Positions 1-8,464 of a DNA stretch of 64,000 nucleotides are shown piece by piece. How positions within the stretch are numbered: position 1 is the stretch's first letter; each line of letters begins with the position of its first letter. Both the position numbers and the translations under genes were made by a program. The stretch comes from CAZEYT01 sp964516295 (lineage in GTDB: Bacteria > Verrucomicrobiota > Verrucomicrobiia > Chthoniobacterales > Terrimicrobiaceae), in the NCBI GenBank assembly GCA_964516295.1, contig CAZEYT010000002.1, positions 1 to 64,000 on the forward strand, read 5' to 3'. The notes below the pieces were generated by a model. That model was given only the letters and a program-made list of their open reading frames with translations, was not told the DNA's origin and did not search any database.

Positions 1-49
1 CGCATGGCCTGCTTGGAAGGCAGGAACTTTACCATTAAGCTATACCCGC
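1..49 (-). tRNA. tRNA-Gly(UCC), 5' part only
   Basis: Read on the minus strand, the sequence starts with acceptor strand GCGGGTA, followed by a D-arm with AGCTTAATGGTAAAGTT and an anticodon arm CCTGC-CTTCCAA-GCAGG whose loop carries anticodon TCC. This is the 5' two-thirds of a glycine tRNA. The variable loop, T-arm and 3' acceptor lie off the left edge. It decodes GGA (and GGG) codons. A promoter on the same strand sits just upstream at 62-91. Any plus-strand reading frame through this segment is antisense to the tRNA. Confidence 0.93.
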
Positions 50-61
50 GAAAGGTCGGAA

Positions 62-91
62 AGATTACCGGGACTTTCGGGGCGTGGTCAA
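62..91 (-). promoter_or_regulatory. Promoter of tRNA-Gly
   Basis: On the minus strand a -35 TTGACC (86-91) and a -10 TAATCT (62-67) are separated by 18 bp. The tRNA 5' end follows 12 bp after the -10. Sequence match only. Confidence 0.6.
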
Positions 92-132
92 TGCGAATGT
101 TGGGGTTTCCCAAGGGTGGCTGTGATGTGCGA

Positions 133-576
133 ATGTGGGGGATGGGTGCGATGTTGACCGGCTTGGGAAGTGCTTTCGGGCTGGGTTTTTTGTATTTTGT
201 TGCTGCGATTCCGGCGGGAACGGCGGCCGGGGCACCGGTCTGGCTGGCGGCCGTGGCGGCCTGGCTGGGCTACTCGCTGGGGGCAGCGGTGGTGGCGTTG
301 CCCGGGGCCTCGGTGCGGGATTGGTTGGTTCGTCGGCTTCGCATGCCGGCGGGTCCGAAACCGGGAGGAATGGTGGCGAGAGTCTGGGATCGGGCCGGAG
401 TCTTCGGGCTTGGTCTCGCGGCTCCCGTAACGGTGGGCCCGCAGGCAGGAGCCGCGCTGGCGTTGGCGCTGGGATCACAACCAATTGTTGTTTGGGCCGC
501 GCTCTCGGCAGGGGTGATACCATGGTGCGTGCTGTCCGCCGTTCTGACTGCCTCCGGGGCGCAACTGTTTCGTTGA
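133..576 (+). CDS. Small integral membrane protein, possibly small multidrug-export (COG2426-like) family
   Basis: The encoded protein of about 147 aa is almost entirely hydrophobic, with three to four membrane segments. A glycine/alanine-rich stretch (FGLGLAAPVTVGPQAGAALA) resembles the core of the poorly characterised small multi-drug export family. Function is not established and substrate is unknown. The frame is open from position 4, but that part is antisense to the tRNA-Gly gene, so the start must be internal: ATG codons at 91, 97, 133, 142 and 151 are possible. The start at 151 has a purine-rich GGGGGA 8 bp upstream, and 133 is an acceptable compromise. The gene lies just upstream of a secreted-protein gene and may be co-transcribed with it. 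Confidence 0.5.
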   Translation: MWGMGAMLTGLGSAFGLGFLYFVAAIPAGTAAGAPVWLAAVAAWLGYSLGAAVVALPGASVRDWLVRRLRMPAGPKPGGMVARVWDRAGVFGLGLAAPVTVGPQAGAALALALGSQPIVVWAALSAGVIPWCVLSAVLTASGAQLFR

Positions 577-632
577 TCGGGGCGCGATTCTTCATTTGCC
601 ATGGGGTTCCCGAGGCCCTTATCTTCTTCACG

Positions 633-1991
633 ATGTTAAACGTCCGTCTCGGTTCTCCCTTTTGTTGGCTGGCGTTTGCCGTTCTTGGTTTTTGCCACTT
701 GGCTTCTGTTCATGCCCAGACGGCGGATGGACGGGCCGTGCAGGAAAAGCCAGGCTTTGCCTTGGTGAAGCCGCAACCGTGGTCGCGGGATGATCAGGCG
801 ACCGTGATGGAATTTCTGGCGTTCACCGACCGTTCGGTGAAGACGAGTCCCGGGGCGGGATATTTTGAGTTTCGCACGAGCCAACGGCCGGCTATGCAGA
901 TTCCGGCGGCTCGGGTGGTGCGCTTGGTGGTTTTTCCGGAGATTCCGAAGGAGCTCATCACGGCCGAACAGCGTGCGGAGTTGACGAAGATCATTCAGGA
1001 CCTCGAGGAAATCTCGAAGCGGTATCCATCCACCGCCCGGGTTCTGAAACCCTCGATCGAGCAACTCCGGGCGGAGGAGGAGAAATACGATGGGGGGTTT
1101 GTGAAGGAGGAGGGGCAGTGGGTCGCACGGGCGGCGTATTTCAAGCGCAAGGCTGCCTCGTTGGTGGAACTTGCACGCGGGGACATCGATGCTGCGCCGG
1201 ACATCAAGGATTTCGACCTTTCTTTGAACCAATACTACCGCGGTCTGCGGGATCTGGCGGGCAAGGAATCTTCCTTTCGGCCGCTGGCGGAAGGGGTCCG
1301 TGTTTACTATGAGTCCAAGCTGCGGGGCATCAAACGGGATGGCTTGTTGAAAAGCCTTGCGGCTCCGGGGGTGACGGACGCGCAGGCGGAGGCCTTGGTG
1401 ACGCAACTGCGCGGACTCCAGCCAACCGAAGATGCCAAGGCGGCCTTGTTTTTGACGCAGTGGGACACGGCCAAGGCGAAAGCCGGCGAACTCACCGCGC
1501 AGATCGCGGCCGCACAATTGGCATTTGAGGCGACGATGCCGACAGATCCGAACGAGGCTGTGACGATTCCGGAAGCGGTCGTCGCCCAAGTGCGACAGGT
1601 CGGGACCGCCGTGCAGCAATACCGCGCAGGAAATCCCCCGACGGCCATCAAGGTTCCGGTGGTGGTCTCCGACGCGATGGGTGCGATGATTGAAATCCTG
1701 CCGAAGATCCAGAAGGAAATTTCCGAGCGCAAGTATCTCGACGCCAAGTCCCGACTCGACACTGTCGTGCGAAACGTCTCGCAGATCGGCCCGAAATCCA
1801 CCGCAGTCGTCTCCGCGATGCAAAAGCAGGCGACGGTGGAGATTGAGAAATTCGTCCGCCTTCGTGACGAGGCGAAGATGCTGGCGGACGCGGACAAGAT
1901 CGAGGAAGCGATCAAAAAGTACGAAGAGGCGTTCGCGGTCGTGCCCGAGGCGGATATCGCGAAGCAGATCGAGGCCCTCAAGAAGCAGTAG
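633..1991 (+). CDS. Secreted hypothetical protein with helical/TPR-like C-terminus
   Basis: The product is 452 aa. It starts with a signal peptide (MLNVRLGSPFCWLAFAVLGF followed by a likely cleavage site at VHAQ), so it is exported. The start at 633 was chosen because it places the signal peptide at the N-terminus. The mature part has an all-beta looking N-terminal segment (about residues 50-110), then a long, charged, alanine-rich helical region. The C-terminal 40 residues (LADADKIEEAIKKYEEAF) look like a single tetratricopeptide-type helix pair, which usually mediates protein-protein contact. I recognise no enzyme motif and no named family. It is followed 26 bp later by a thioesterase gene, with no obvious functional link. 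Confidence 0.7.
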   Translation: MLNVRLGSPFCWLAFAVLGFCHLASVHAQTADGRAVQEKPGFALVKPQPWSRDDQATVMEFLAFTDRSVKTSPGAGYFEFRTSQRPAMQIPAARVVRLVVFPEIPKELITAEQRAELTKIIQDLEEISKRYPSTARVLKPSIEQLRAEEEKYDGGFVKEEGQWVARAAYFKRKAASLVELARGDIDAAPDIKDFDLSLNQYYRGLRDLAGKESSFRPLAEGVRVYYESKLRGIKRDGLLKSLAAPGVTDAQAEALVTQLRGLQPTEDAKAALFLTQWDTAKAKAGELTAQIAAAQLAFEATMPTDPNEAVTIPEAVVAQVRQVGTAVQQYRAGNPPTAIKVPVVVSDAMGAMIEILPKIQKEISERKYLDAKSRLDTVVRNVSQIGPKSTAVVSAMQKQATVEIEKFVRLRDEAKMLADADKIEEAIKKYEEAFAVVPEADIAKQIEALKKQ

Positions 1992-2017
1992 CCGGACCGT
2001 GCCCCGGTCTGGTAAGG

Positions 2018-2452
2018 ATGCGCGGAGTCATGGAGATTCCCGATCAATGCCGGATCTCGTCGGAGGTTCGGGTCATGTATTTTGACACGGACGCGGGCGG
2101 GGTGGTCCACAATATCGTTTACCTGCGCTTTATCGAAACGGCGCGTACGCTGCTCGCCATGCAGATGGGGATGAGTTTCGAGGAAATCGAGCGGACCGGG
2201 GTGCATCCCGTGGTGACGCGGACGGAGATCGATTACAAACGCCCGGCAAAGTTGGGGGATCTGCTCCGGGTGGACGGTCGGCTGGTCGAGTGGAGTGGCA
2301 TTCGGTTTTGGGTCGAGTTTGAGGTGGTCCGCCCGGCCGACGGCACGCTCTTGGTCAAGTGTCGGCAGGCCCTGGCGCTGGTTCAGATGCCCGAAGGGCG
2401 GCCGGTTCGTCTTCCTTCCGGGTTTCCTTCCACGCTGGCGCTCCAAGCGTGA
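2018..2452 (+). CDS. Acyl-CoA thioesterase, YbgC/FadM-type hotdog fold
   Basis: This 144-aa protein has the 4-hydroxybenzoyl-CoA thioesterase signature near the N-terminus: YFDTDAGGVVHN, in which the Asp acts in thioester hydrolysis, followed by YLRFIETAR. The length is normal for the YbgC family (about 135-145 aa). Such enzymes cleave short- or medium-chain acyl-CoA or acyl-ACP in the cytoplasm; the Tol-Pal-linked YbgC is the best-known member, but no tol genes are near here. Starts at 2018 or 2030 are both possible. The stop codon overlaps the GTG of the next gene, so the two are probably translationally coupled. The exact acyl substrate cannot be told from sequence. Confidence 0.87.
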   Translation: MRGVMEIPDQCRISSEVRVMYFDTDAGGVVHNIVYLRFIETARTLLAMQMGMSFEEIERTGVHPVVTRTEIDYKRPAKLGDLLRVDGRLVEWSGIRFWVEFEVVRPADGTLLVKCRQALALVQMPEGRPVRLPSGFPSTLALQA

Positions 2453-4104
2453 GCAACGGGCTCCGCTCTCCGTTTTTGTGGCTCGGTCTCGTCGCTCTGG
2501 CTCTCACGCTCGGGACAGCGGGGTGGGGGGACCTTTACAATGAGACGGATGGTCAGTATTCCGGCGCCGCGCGGGTGATGGCCGAGGGCGGGTCGTGGCT
2601 GGTCCCGGAAAACAACGGCGTTCCGCGGCTCGTCAAGCCACCGCTTCTGTATTGGATGATGGCCGGCGCGATGTGCGTCGCGGGCGTGTCCGAATTTGCC
2701 GCCCGTATGCCCAATGCGCTTGCTGTGACGGCGTGGGTTTTGCTGACGGCATGGATCGTTTCGCGTGCGGTGGGACGCCGGGTGGGAATCCTCGCGGGGT
2801 TGGTATTGTTGACGGCGATGGGGACGTTCACCCTGGGGCGGATTATCATGCCCGAGCCGCTGTTTTCGGCATTCATCCTTGGGGCCTTGGTCTGCGTGGT
2901 GGAGGCCACCAGCCGGCCTGCGACCGCGAGGTGGTGGGCTGTCGGTTTCTGGGCGTCGGCTGCGCTGGCGTGTCTTACCAAAGGACCGCACGGACTCCTG
3001 TATCCCCTGGCAGCGGCAGGCATCGCGGCCTGGATCGTGCCGGCTCTGCGACCGGCTTTTCGGGCGCTGTTTCATTGGTCCGGCGCATTGGTTTTCGCAC
3101 TTCTGGTGCTGCCGTGGTATGTGGCACTGGAGCTGCGGTTTCCGGGATTTTTGCGGGAGACGTTTGTGGTGGAGATGCTCGGGCACGTGAAGGGTAGCGA
3201 GGCTCCCGCGACGAGCTATACCAACGTGCCCCGCTGGCAGTTTCTGCTTTTGCATGCGGCGTGGTTTCTGCCGTGGACGCTGGTGGTTTTGCCATCCTTG
3301 GTCCGTCGATGGAAATGGCGCGAACCGGGTCCGGGCGGGGCGGTCCTGCTCGGATTGGCGGCTGTCGTCGGCATATCGGTGCTGCTGGCGGGTCAGCGTC
3401 AGGATTACTATGCCATGGCGATGTGGCCGACCGTGGCGGCTGGCATGGCCTGGGTCCTCGGGAACGGTCGTCCGCGGGCCGGGTTTTTGCTCGCGGCGGG
3501 TGTGCTTCTGGCAGCCGGGTTGGTAGCGCTGGTTGTTCCACTCGGCGTTCCGGTCGAAACCGGCGGCGTTGCCGAACGTTCCACCGCGTGGAGAACACTC
3601 GGTGGGTTCGGGCCGGAAGTCTGGAGCGATCTTCGAGCCGGTGGGTTGGTGGTTCTTTTCACGGCCGGTCTTCTTTTCGTCGGAGCGGCCGCCATGAGGG
3701 GGCGCTGGTCGTTCGCCTGCGCGGTGGCGGCGGCGGCGGTGCTTGATCTCGGTGCCGTCTGGGGCACAGCGCGCGTGGCGCCCTATTTTTCTCTTGCGGC
3801 TGTGGTGCCTGAAATCGAACGGTCGGCGCCGGAGGATGTGACGGTCGTTTTTGAGGGCGGGGCCGATACGGCCAGCAGTCTGTATTTTTACGGAGATCGA
3901 CGGGTTTACCTGCTTGGCGACGTGCCGCGCGGTTGGGAGGCGGTGGCTGTCAATGACGATGGGCTTCGCAAATCATGGACCGCCGGGCGGGCGGTGGCCT
4001 TGGTTACGGAGGAATCGCGACTTGGGCATTGGACTGCGGTTCTCGGTGGGCCCCTCGTTCCGGCAGCGCGGTCGGGCACGCAGGTCTTGATTCGCAATTA
4101 TTGA
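2449..4104 (+). CDS. GT39-family glycosyltransferase (ArnT/PMT-like), membrane
   Basis: About 551 aa. The start is taken as the GTG at 2449, which overlaps the upstream stop. The N-terminal loop has the GT39/ArnT signature: an acidic NETDGQYSGAARVMAEGG segment (residues about 30-50) followed by RLVKPPLLYWMMA, then about ten hydrophobic segments and a soluble C-terminal domain of about 130 residues. Family members transfer a sugar from a polyprenyl-phosphate carrier to lipid A or a protein at the outer face of the inner membrane. Which sugar and acceptor cannot be read from sequence. The neighbouring GT4 gene downstream of trxB may belong to the same envelope glycosylation process, but that is only inference. 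Confidence 0.85.
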   Translation: MSNGLRSPFLWLGLVALALTLGTAGWGDLYNETDGQYSGAARVMAEGGSWLVPENNGVPRLVKPPLLYWMMAGAMCVAGVSEFAARMPNALAVTAWVLLTAWIVSRAVGRRVGILAGLVLLTAMGTFTLGRIIMPEPLFSAFILGALVCVVEATSRPATARWWAVGFWASAALACLTKGPHGLLYPLAAAGIAAWIVPALRPAFRALFHWSGALVFALLVLPWYVALELRFPGFLRETFVVEMLGHVKGSEAPATSYTNVPRWQFLLLHAAWFLPWTLVVLPSLVRRWKWREPGPGGAVLLGLAAVVGISVLLAGQRQDYYAMAMWPTVAAGMAWVLGNGRPRAGFLLAAGVLLAAGLVALVVPLGVPVETGGVAERSTAWRTLGGFGPEVWSDLRAGGLVVLFTAGLLFVGAAAMRGRWSFACAVAAAAVLDLGAVWGTARVAPYFSLAAVVPEIERSAPEDVTVVFEGGADTASSLYFYGDRRVYLLGDVPRGWEAVAVNDDGLRKSWTAGRAVALVTEESRLGHWTAVLGGPLVPAARSGTQVLIRNY

Positions 4105-4143
4105 TTTCGCGGCAGGCGGGGATCGTGTTTACTCGGCGGGCTT

Positions 4144-5061
4144 ATGGAAAACGTGATCATTGTGGGCACTGGCTGTGCCGGACTGACGGCGGCGATTTAC
4201 ACAGCCCGTGCCAATCTTTCTCCTCTCGTGCTGGAAGGGCGTCTGCCCGGCGGGCAGTTGACGACCACAACGGCGGTCGAGAATTTTCCCGGTTTCCCGG
4301 ATGGTGTCGACGGTCCGGAGCTGATCCAAAGAATGCACCAGCAGGCGGAGAAATTTGGTTCACGGTTTCAGTATGGCATCGTCGAGGAATTTCAACCGGG
4401 CACCCCGCACCGGCTTAAGGTGGATGGCGTGTGGGTCGAAACGAAAGCGGTCATCATCGCCAGCGGTGCTTCGCCGCGATATCTCGGCATCGAAAATGAG
4501 AAAACGTTGATCGGTCACGGGCTGACTTCCTGCGCGACGTGTGACGGGGCTTTTTATCGCAACGTGCCGGTCTGCGTGGTCGGTGGAGGAGACTCGGCTT
4601 GCGAAGAAGCCACGTTTCTGACGCGGTTCGCGTCTCAAGTTTACCTTATCCACCGGCGGGACTCGCTCCGCGCTTCGAAGATCATGGCCGATCGCGCCCT
4701 GGCAAATCCGAAAGTGACGCCGGTGTGGAACTCCGCGGTGACAGCGTATCTGACCGATGAGGCCGGCGAGGTCCGCGGCGTTCGGCTTCAGAATACGCTC
4801 GATGGAACCGAGTCCGAATTGGAGGTAAAATGTGTTTTCGTCGCCATCGGTCACGAACCGAACACCGCAGCCTTCCGGGGGATTCTGGACACCGACGAAA
4901 ATGGCTATCTGGTGCAGAAGCACGGCACGGCGACGAATGTGGACGGAGTTTTTGCCGCCGGGGACGTGGCGGATCATGTTTACCGACAGGCGATCACAGC
5001 AGCCGGGCAGGGATGCGCGGCGGCCATTGACGCCGAGCGATGGCTCGCGTCCGGAGAATAG
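4144..5061 (+). CDS. trxB: Thioredoxin-disulfide reductase
   Basis: The product is 305 aa, the typical length for low-molecular-weight TrxB. It has an N-terminal FAD-binding GxGxxG variant (VGTGCAGL, residues 7-14), the redox-active pair C130-A-T-C133 inside SCATCDGAF, an NADPH-binding GGGDSACEEA motif (about 147-156) and the C-terminal FAD motif GVFAAGDVAD. It reduces thioredoxin with NADPH in the cytoplasm. No thioredoxin gene is in the window. The first glycine motif has Cys where Pro or Ala is more usual (GTGCAG), which is a tolerated position. The stop is immediately followed by the TTG start of a glycosyltransferase. Confidence 0.96.
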   Translation: MENVIIVGTGCAGLTAAIYTARANLSPLVLEGRLPGGQLTTTTAVENFPGFPDGVDGPELIQRMHQQAEKFGSRFQYGIVEEFQPGTPHRLKVDGVWVETKAVIIASGASPRYLGIENEKTLIGHGLTSCATCDGAFYRNVPVCVVGGGDSACEEATFLTRFASQVYLIHRRDSLRASKIMADRALANPKVTPVWNSAVTAYLTDEAGEVRGVRLQNTLDGTESELEVKCVFVAIGHEPNTAAFRGILDTDENGYLVQKHGTATNVDGVFAAGDVADHVYRQAITAAGQGCAAAIDAERWLASGE

Positions 5062-5062
5062 A

Positions 5063-6235
5063 TTGAAGGTCTGCGATCTCACGCAGTTTTACTCGCCCGT
5101 CAGCGGAGGGGTTCGCCGCTACATCGAGCAAAAGTCCGCTTACATCCGGGCCCACCGTCCCGGGGAGCAGCATGTGATCATCGTCCCGGGTGAGACAACC
5201 GGGATGACCGATGACGACACGGTGCGCACCTACACAATTGCGTCCCCATTGATCTCGCGGACGTCGCGGTATCGTGCGCTGACCAAACTTCATTTAATCG
5301 AAGAAGCTCTCGAGCGCGAGCGGCCGGATCTGATTGAATCCGGCGACCCGTATCAGGTGGCATGGAAGGCCATTGCCTCCGGTCGGGGACTCGATATTCC
5401 GGTGGTGGGATTTTACCACTCCCACTTCCCGGAAGCCTATATCCGGAGCGTGGCGAAATTCATGGGCCCGGTCGCCGTGTCGATCACGGACGACATTTGT
5501 CGGCGCTATGTCAAAGCGCTCTACAATCACTTCGAGCGAACCTTTGTGCCGAGCCCGATCCTTGCACGCACTCTGGGATCGTGGGGCGTCGAGCGCGTGA
5601 TGACGGTGGATCTTGGTGTGGACGCCGACGTTTTCGTGCCCGAGCCGGACGACGGCCAGGCCACGCGGAAACGGCTGGGGATTCCGGAGGATGTGCGGGT
5701 CCTCCTTTATGTCGGACGGCTCGCTCCTGAAAAAAATTTGCGGACGTTGCTGGAGGCGTTTGACCTTCTGCACGGGCATTCGCCCGGGAAATATCATCTT
5801 CTCTGTGTTGGCGACGGAACGCTGCGTCCGGCGTTGACCGAATTGCAAAGCCGGACCGGGGCGGTGACTTGGACGCCTTATTGTTCCGATCCCCACGAAC
5901 TTGCAGCGGTCTATCGCAGCGCACATGTTTTTGTGCATCCGGGGGTGCAGGAAACGTTCGGTCTGGTTACGCTGGAGAGTCAGGCCAGCGGAACGTGCGT
6001 GGTGGGGATTCGCGGGAGCTACATGGACCGGATTATTTTTTCCGATCAGAAGCACTGGGCGCGCGAAAACACACCTGAAGCCCTCTCCGAGGCGGTGGAG
6101 GATGTATTCAAGATGGACCTGCGCCGGGCTGGGGTGGAGGCCAGCCACCAAGCCCGCTCGCGGTATGCATGGCGGACGATTTTTGACCGGCTCTTCGTCG
6201 CGTATGACGAGGTGACCCGATCCTACAGTCGGTAA
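5063..6235 (+). CDS. GT4-family glycosyltransferase
   Basis: About 390 aa. The TTG at 5063, one base after the trxB stop, is the most likely start because the next residues (KVCDLTQFYSPVSGGVRRYI) form the usual N-terminal beta strand and glycine loop of GT4 enzymes. The C-terminal GT-B half has LLYVGRLAPEKN and the E-x7-E type motif ETFGLVTLESQASG, which bind the nucleotide sugar. It resembles the mannosyl/sulfoquinovosyl transferase group (SqdX-, PimB-like), which acts on lipids or lipid-linked glycans at the cytoplasmic membrane face. Donor and acceptor are unknown. Neighbouring phospholipid genes (psd, pssA) make a lipid acceptor plausible but unproven. Confidence 0.87.
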   Translation: MKVCDLTQFYSPVSGGVRRYIEQKSAYIRAHRPGEQHVIIVPGETTGMTDDDTVRTYTIASPLISRTSRYRALTKLHLIEEALERERPDLIESGDPYQVAWKAIASGRGLDIPVVGFYHSHFPEAYIRSVAKFMGPVAVSITDDICRRYVKALYNHFERTFVPSPILARTLGSWGVERVMTVDLGVDADVFVPEPDDGQATRKRLGIPEDVRVLLYVGRLAPEKNLRTLLEAFDLLHGHSPGKYHLLCVGDGTLRPALTELQSRTGAVTWTPYCSDPHELAAVYRSAHVFVHPGVQETFGLVTLESQASGTCVVGIRGSYMDRIIFSDQKHWARENTPEALSEAVEDVFKMDLRRAGVEASHQARSRYAWRTIFDRLFVAYDEVTRSYSR

Positions 6236-6279
6236 TCGCCCGCTGGAGTTTGCTTGGGAGCCGTGCCATAGTCCCGGCG

Positions 6280-6888
6280 ATGAAAACGCTTTTGTCGGTC
6301 CTCGTCATTCTGGTCGCCGTGCTCATGCCGGCGTCCGCCGATTTGCTCAAGGAAGTGCCGGCGTCCGAGATGCCGAATCTGACCAAGGGCGAGACGGTGG
6401 TGAAGAGCCGGGAAGTTCCGGGAGCTCCCTGGCCGGAGTTGAGTCTCTATCGCATTGTGAATGCCCCGCCGGATGTTGTGGCGGACCTTTTTACCGATTA
6501 TGCGGCGGCTCCGTCCTATTCGCCCGGCATGCTGGCTGCGGAGGTCATCGCGAAAAATCCGGACGGCACGAAGGACGTTCGTTACACCGTCAAGATGCCG
6601 ATCCTCCAAAAGACGAGCTATGTCGTCCGGAATACCTATGAAAAAAATGGCAGCGCGTTCACCGTGAGCTGGACGTTGTTGAAGTCCGCAATGGCCAAGA
6701 GCAGCGACGGATCGCTCCGGATCGAGCCGTACTCCGACGGGCGAACGATTCTCTGTTACAAGAACCTTCTCGTTCCCGTGACGAACCTCGTGGCCGGCTT
6801 GAAAAACCAGGCGCTGGATGAGGCGAAGGGCACCGTGCTGGCGCTCGCCACGGAGTCCGAACGGCGGGCAAAAGCGGCCGCGAACTGA
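6280..6888 (+). CDS. Secreted START/SRPBCC-fold protein
   Basis: The 202-aa product begins with a clear signal peptide (MKTLLSVLVILVAVLMPASA), which fixes the start at 6280. The remainder has the layout of the START/polyketide-cyclase (SRPBCC) superfamily: a strand-rich segment with YRIVNAPPDVVADLFTDYAAAPSY typical of the 'lipid-binding pocket' entry, and a long C-terminal helix (LKNQALDEAKGTVLALATES). Such domains bind hydrophobic ligands and rarely have recognisable catalytic residues. It lies upstream of psd and pssA with a 55-bp gap, so a role in envelope lipid handling is possible but is inference only. Confidence 0.72.
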   Translation: MKTLLSVLVILVAVLMPASADLLKEVPASEMPNLTKGETVVKSREVPGAPWPELSLYRIVNAPPDVVADLFTDYAAAPSYSPGMLAAEVIAKNPDGTKDVRYTVKMPILQKTSYVVRNTYEKNGSAFTVSWTLLKSAMAKSSDGSLRIEPYSDGRTILCYKNLLVPVTNLVAGLKNQALDEAKGTVLALATESERRAKAAAN

Positions 6889-6943
6889 GCGACCGGAAAT
6901 CGCGGCTCGCCCTCGCCGCCGGGGACCGGGTAGGGTCTGCGAG

Positions 6944-7582
6944 ATGAAATCCCGGGCATTTGCAGAGGCGAGGGTAATCCTCGCCGTTTTGGCCGCCGCA
7001 TGGCTGGTTGCGGTTCTTGCGTGGCCGTGGCTCTCGCTGCCGGTGGCGGTGATGCTTCTTTTTACGATTTGGTTTTTCCGCGATCCCGAGCGCCAGCCGC
7101 CTCTCGGGGAAAACATCGCGGTGGCTCCCGCCGACGGCGTTGTCACCCATGTCGATGAAGTGGACGAAACGGAGTTTCTGAAAACTCGCTGCCGGCGGAT
7201 CAGCATTTTTCTGTCGGTTTTCGATGTGCATGTGAATCGTGCTCCACTCGCGGGCGAGGTGACCCATTCCGAGCCCAAGCCGGGAAAATTTCTCGATGCG
7301 CGGGATCCGAATTCCTCGCTGTGGAATGTGAGCCGGACATGGGTCTTTGCCGGTCCGGTGGCGACGGTTCTTGTCCGACAGATCACCGGAGCCATCGCGC
7401 GACGGATCTGTCCGTGGGCGATGGTCGGTGACTGGCTTGAGCGCGGCGAGCGGTTTGGAATGATCCGCTTTGGTTCGCGGACCGATCTTCTCCTCCCGAT
7501 GGATGCGGAGATTCTCATTACGAAGGGCACCCGGGTCCGCGGCGGCGAGACCGCCGTGGCCAAGCTTCCCCCGGTGTCATGA
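6944..7582 (+). CDS. psd: Phosphatidylserine decarboxylase, short (PSD-A) type
   Basis: The 212-aa protein has two N-terminal membrane segments (residues about 10-43), the APADG motif (61-65), the FDVHVNRAP block (93-101) and the self-cleavage site RFGSRTD with Gly177-Ser178. In this family the Ser becomes the pyruvoyl cofactor after autocleavage. It converts phosphatidylserine to phosphatidylethanolamine at the inner membrane. The length matches the short archaeal-type PSD rather than the roughly 320-aa E. coli enzyme. The last codons overlap the pssA start by four bases (ATGA), so substrate-producing and substrate-using enzymes are coupled. Confidence 0.95.
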   Translation: MKSRAFAEARVILAVLAAAWLVAVLAWPWLSLPVAVMLLFTIWFFRDPERQPPLGENIAVAPADGVVTHVDEVDETEFLKTRCRRISIFLSVFDVHVNRAPLAGEVTHSEPKPGKFLDARDPNSSLWNVSRTWVFAGPVATVLVRQITGAIARRICPWAMVGDWLERGERFGMIRFGSRTDLLLPMDAEILITKGTRVRGGETAVAKLPPVS

Positions 7583-8388
7583 GCGAACCAAAAATCTACC
7601 TCCTGCCGAATCTGATGACGGCGGGAAATCTATTCTGCGGCTTTGCGGCCGTGCTTCGTATCATTGAGGCGTCCCTGCTTGTTTCGCACGGTCAGTCGGC
7701 TGGGACGCTTTACCATGAGGCGATCGCTTTCATCCTTGGTGCGTGTGTGTTTGATCTTTTGGACGGACGCCTTGCGCGGCTTGGAGGGCATGAAAGCCCG
7801 TTTGGCCGCGAGTTCGACTCGCTGGCGGATATCGTCTCCTTCGGGATCGCTCCCGCACTGCTGGTCCACCAAATCGTGCTGCGCGATTTTCAGGGGACCG
7901 GATGGTTGATTGCGTTTTTCTTTCTTTTGTGTGGCGCTCTTCGGCTCGCCCGCTTCAATTGCACCGCCCAAGCCGCGGGGGACAAGCCCGAGAAGGATTT
8001 TCAGGGATTCCCGATCCCCGCCGCGGCCGGTCTCATTGCCTCGCTTACGCTGTTTATGCTCTGGATGCAGGACGACGACCGCAACATCGGACCGTGGAAA
8101 TTCGGCCTGCCGGTTCTGCTGTTGTTTCTCTCGTTCATGATGTTCAGCCATGTGAAGTATCCGAGTTTCAAAGGGCTGAATTGGCGGACGCAGCGCTCGC
8201 TGTCGGCATTTCTGGGGCTCATCGCGTTGCTGGCGTTCACGGCGATGAATTATCGTTGGATGCCGGCCGTTCTCTTTGTGTCGTTCCTGATCTATGGATT
8301 CGTGCGGCCGTTCATTTCCAAGGCCCTGCGCCGCGAGATCGAGGCGGATCCGCCCGATGATGCCGCCGAGCCGCCGGTTTCTTCCTGA
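7579..8388 (+). CDS. pssA: CDP-diacylglycerol-serine O-phosphatidyltransferase
   Basis: A 269-aa integral membrane protein of the CDP-alcohol phosphatidyltransferase family. The family motif is complete: D62-G-x2-A-R ... G76 ... D80-x3-D84 (LDGRLAR then GREFDSLAD). N-terminal LLPNLMTAGNLFCGFAA is typical of the type II (Bacillus-like) PssA. It makes phosphatidylserine from CDP-diacylglycerol and serine, feeding Psd encoded just upstream. A basic/acidic hydrophilic tail follows the last membrane segment. The two genes together indicate a phosphatidylethanolamine-containing membrane. Confidence 0.95.
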   Translation: MSEPKIYLLPNLMTAGNLFCGFAAVLRIIEASLLVSHGQSAGTLYHEAIAFILGACVFDLLDGRLARLGGHESPFGREFDSLADIVSFGIAPALLVHQIVLRDFQGTGWLIAFFFLLCGALRLARFNCTAQAAGDKPEKDFQGFPIPAAAGLIASLTLFMLWMQDDDRNIGPWKFGLPVLLLFLSFMMFSHVKYPSFKGLNWRTQRSLSAFLGLIALLAFTAMNYRWMPAVLFVSFLIYGFVRPFISKALRREIEADPPDDAAEPPVSS

Positions 8389-8464
8389 CCGCGGAGGCCG
8401 GTGTTTTCTTGCTTTTCCCCGGCCGCGAATCCATTCACGTTTTACATTTTCGCAGTAAATCATC

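Noticed and set aside
4..132. Plus-strand reading frame extending the first membrane protein to position 4
   Set aside because: It is antisense to the tRNA-Gly gene (1-49) and crosses that gene's promoter; the residues are unlike a protein N-terminus.
8389..8464. Possible terminator after pssA
   Set aside because: GC-rich arms are imperfect, separated by 16 bases, and not followed by a T-run.
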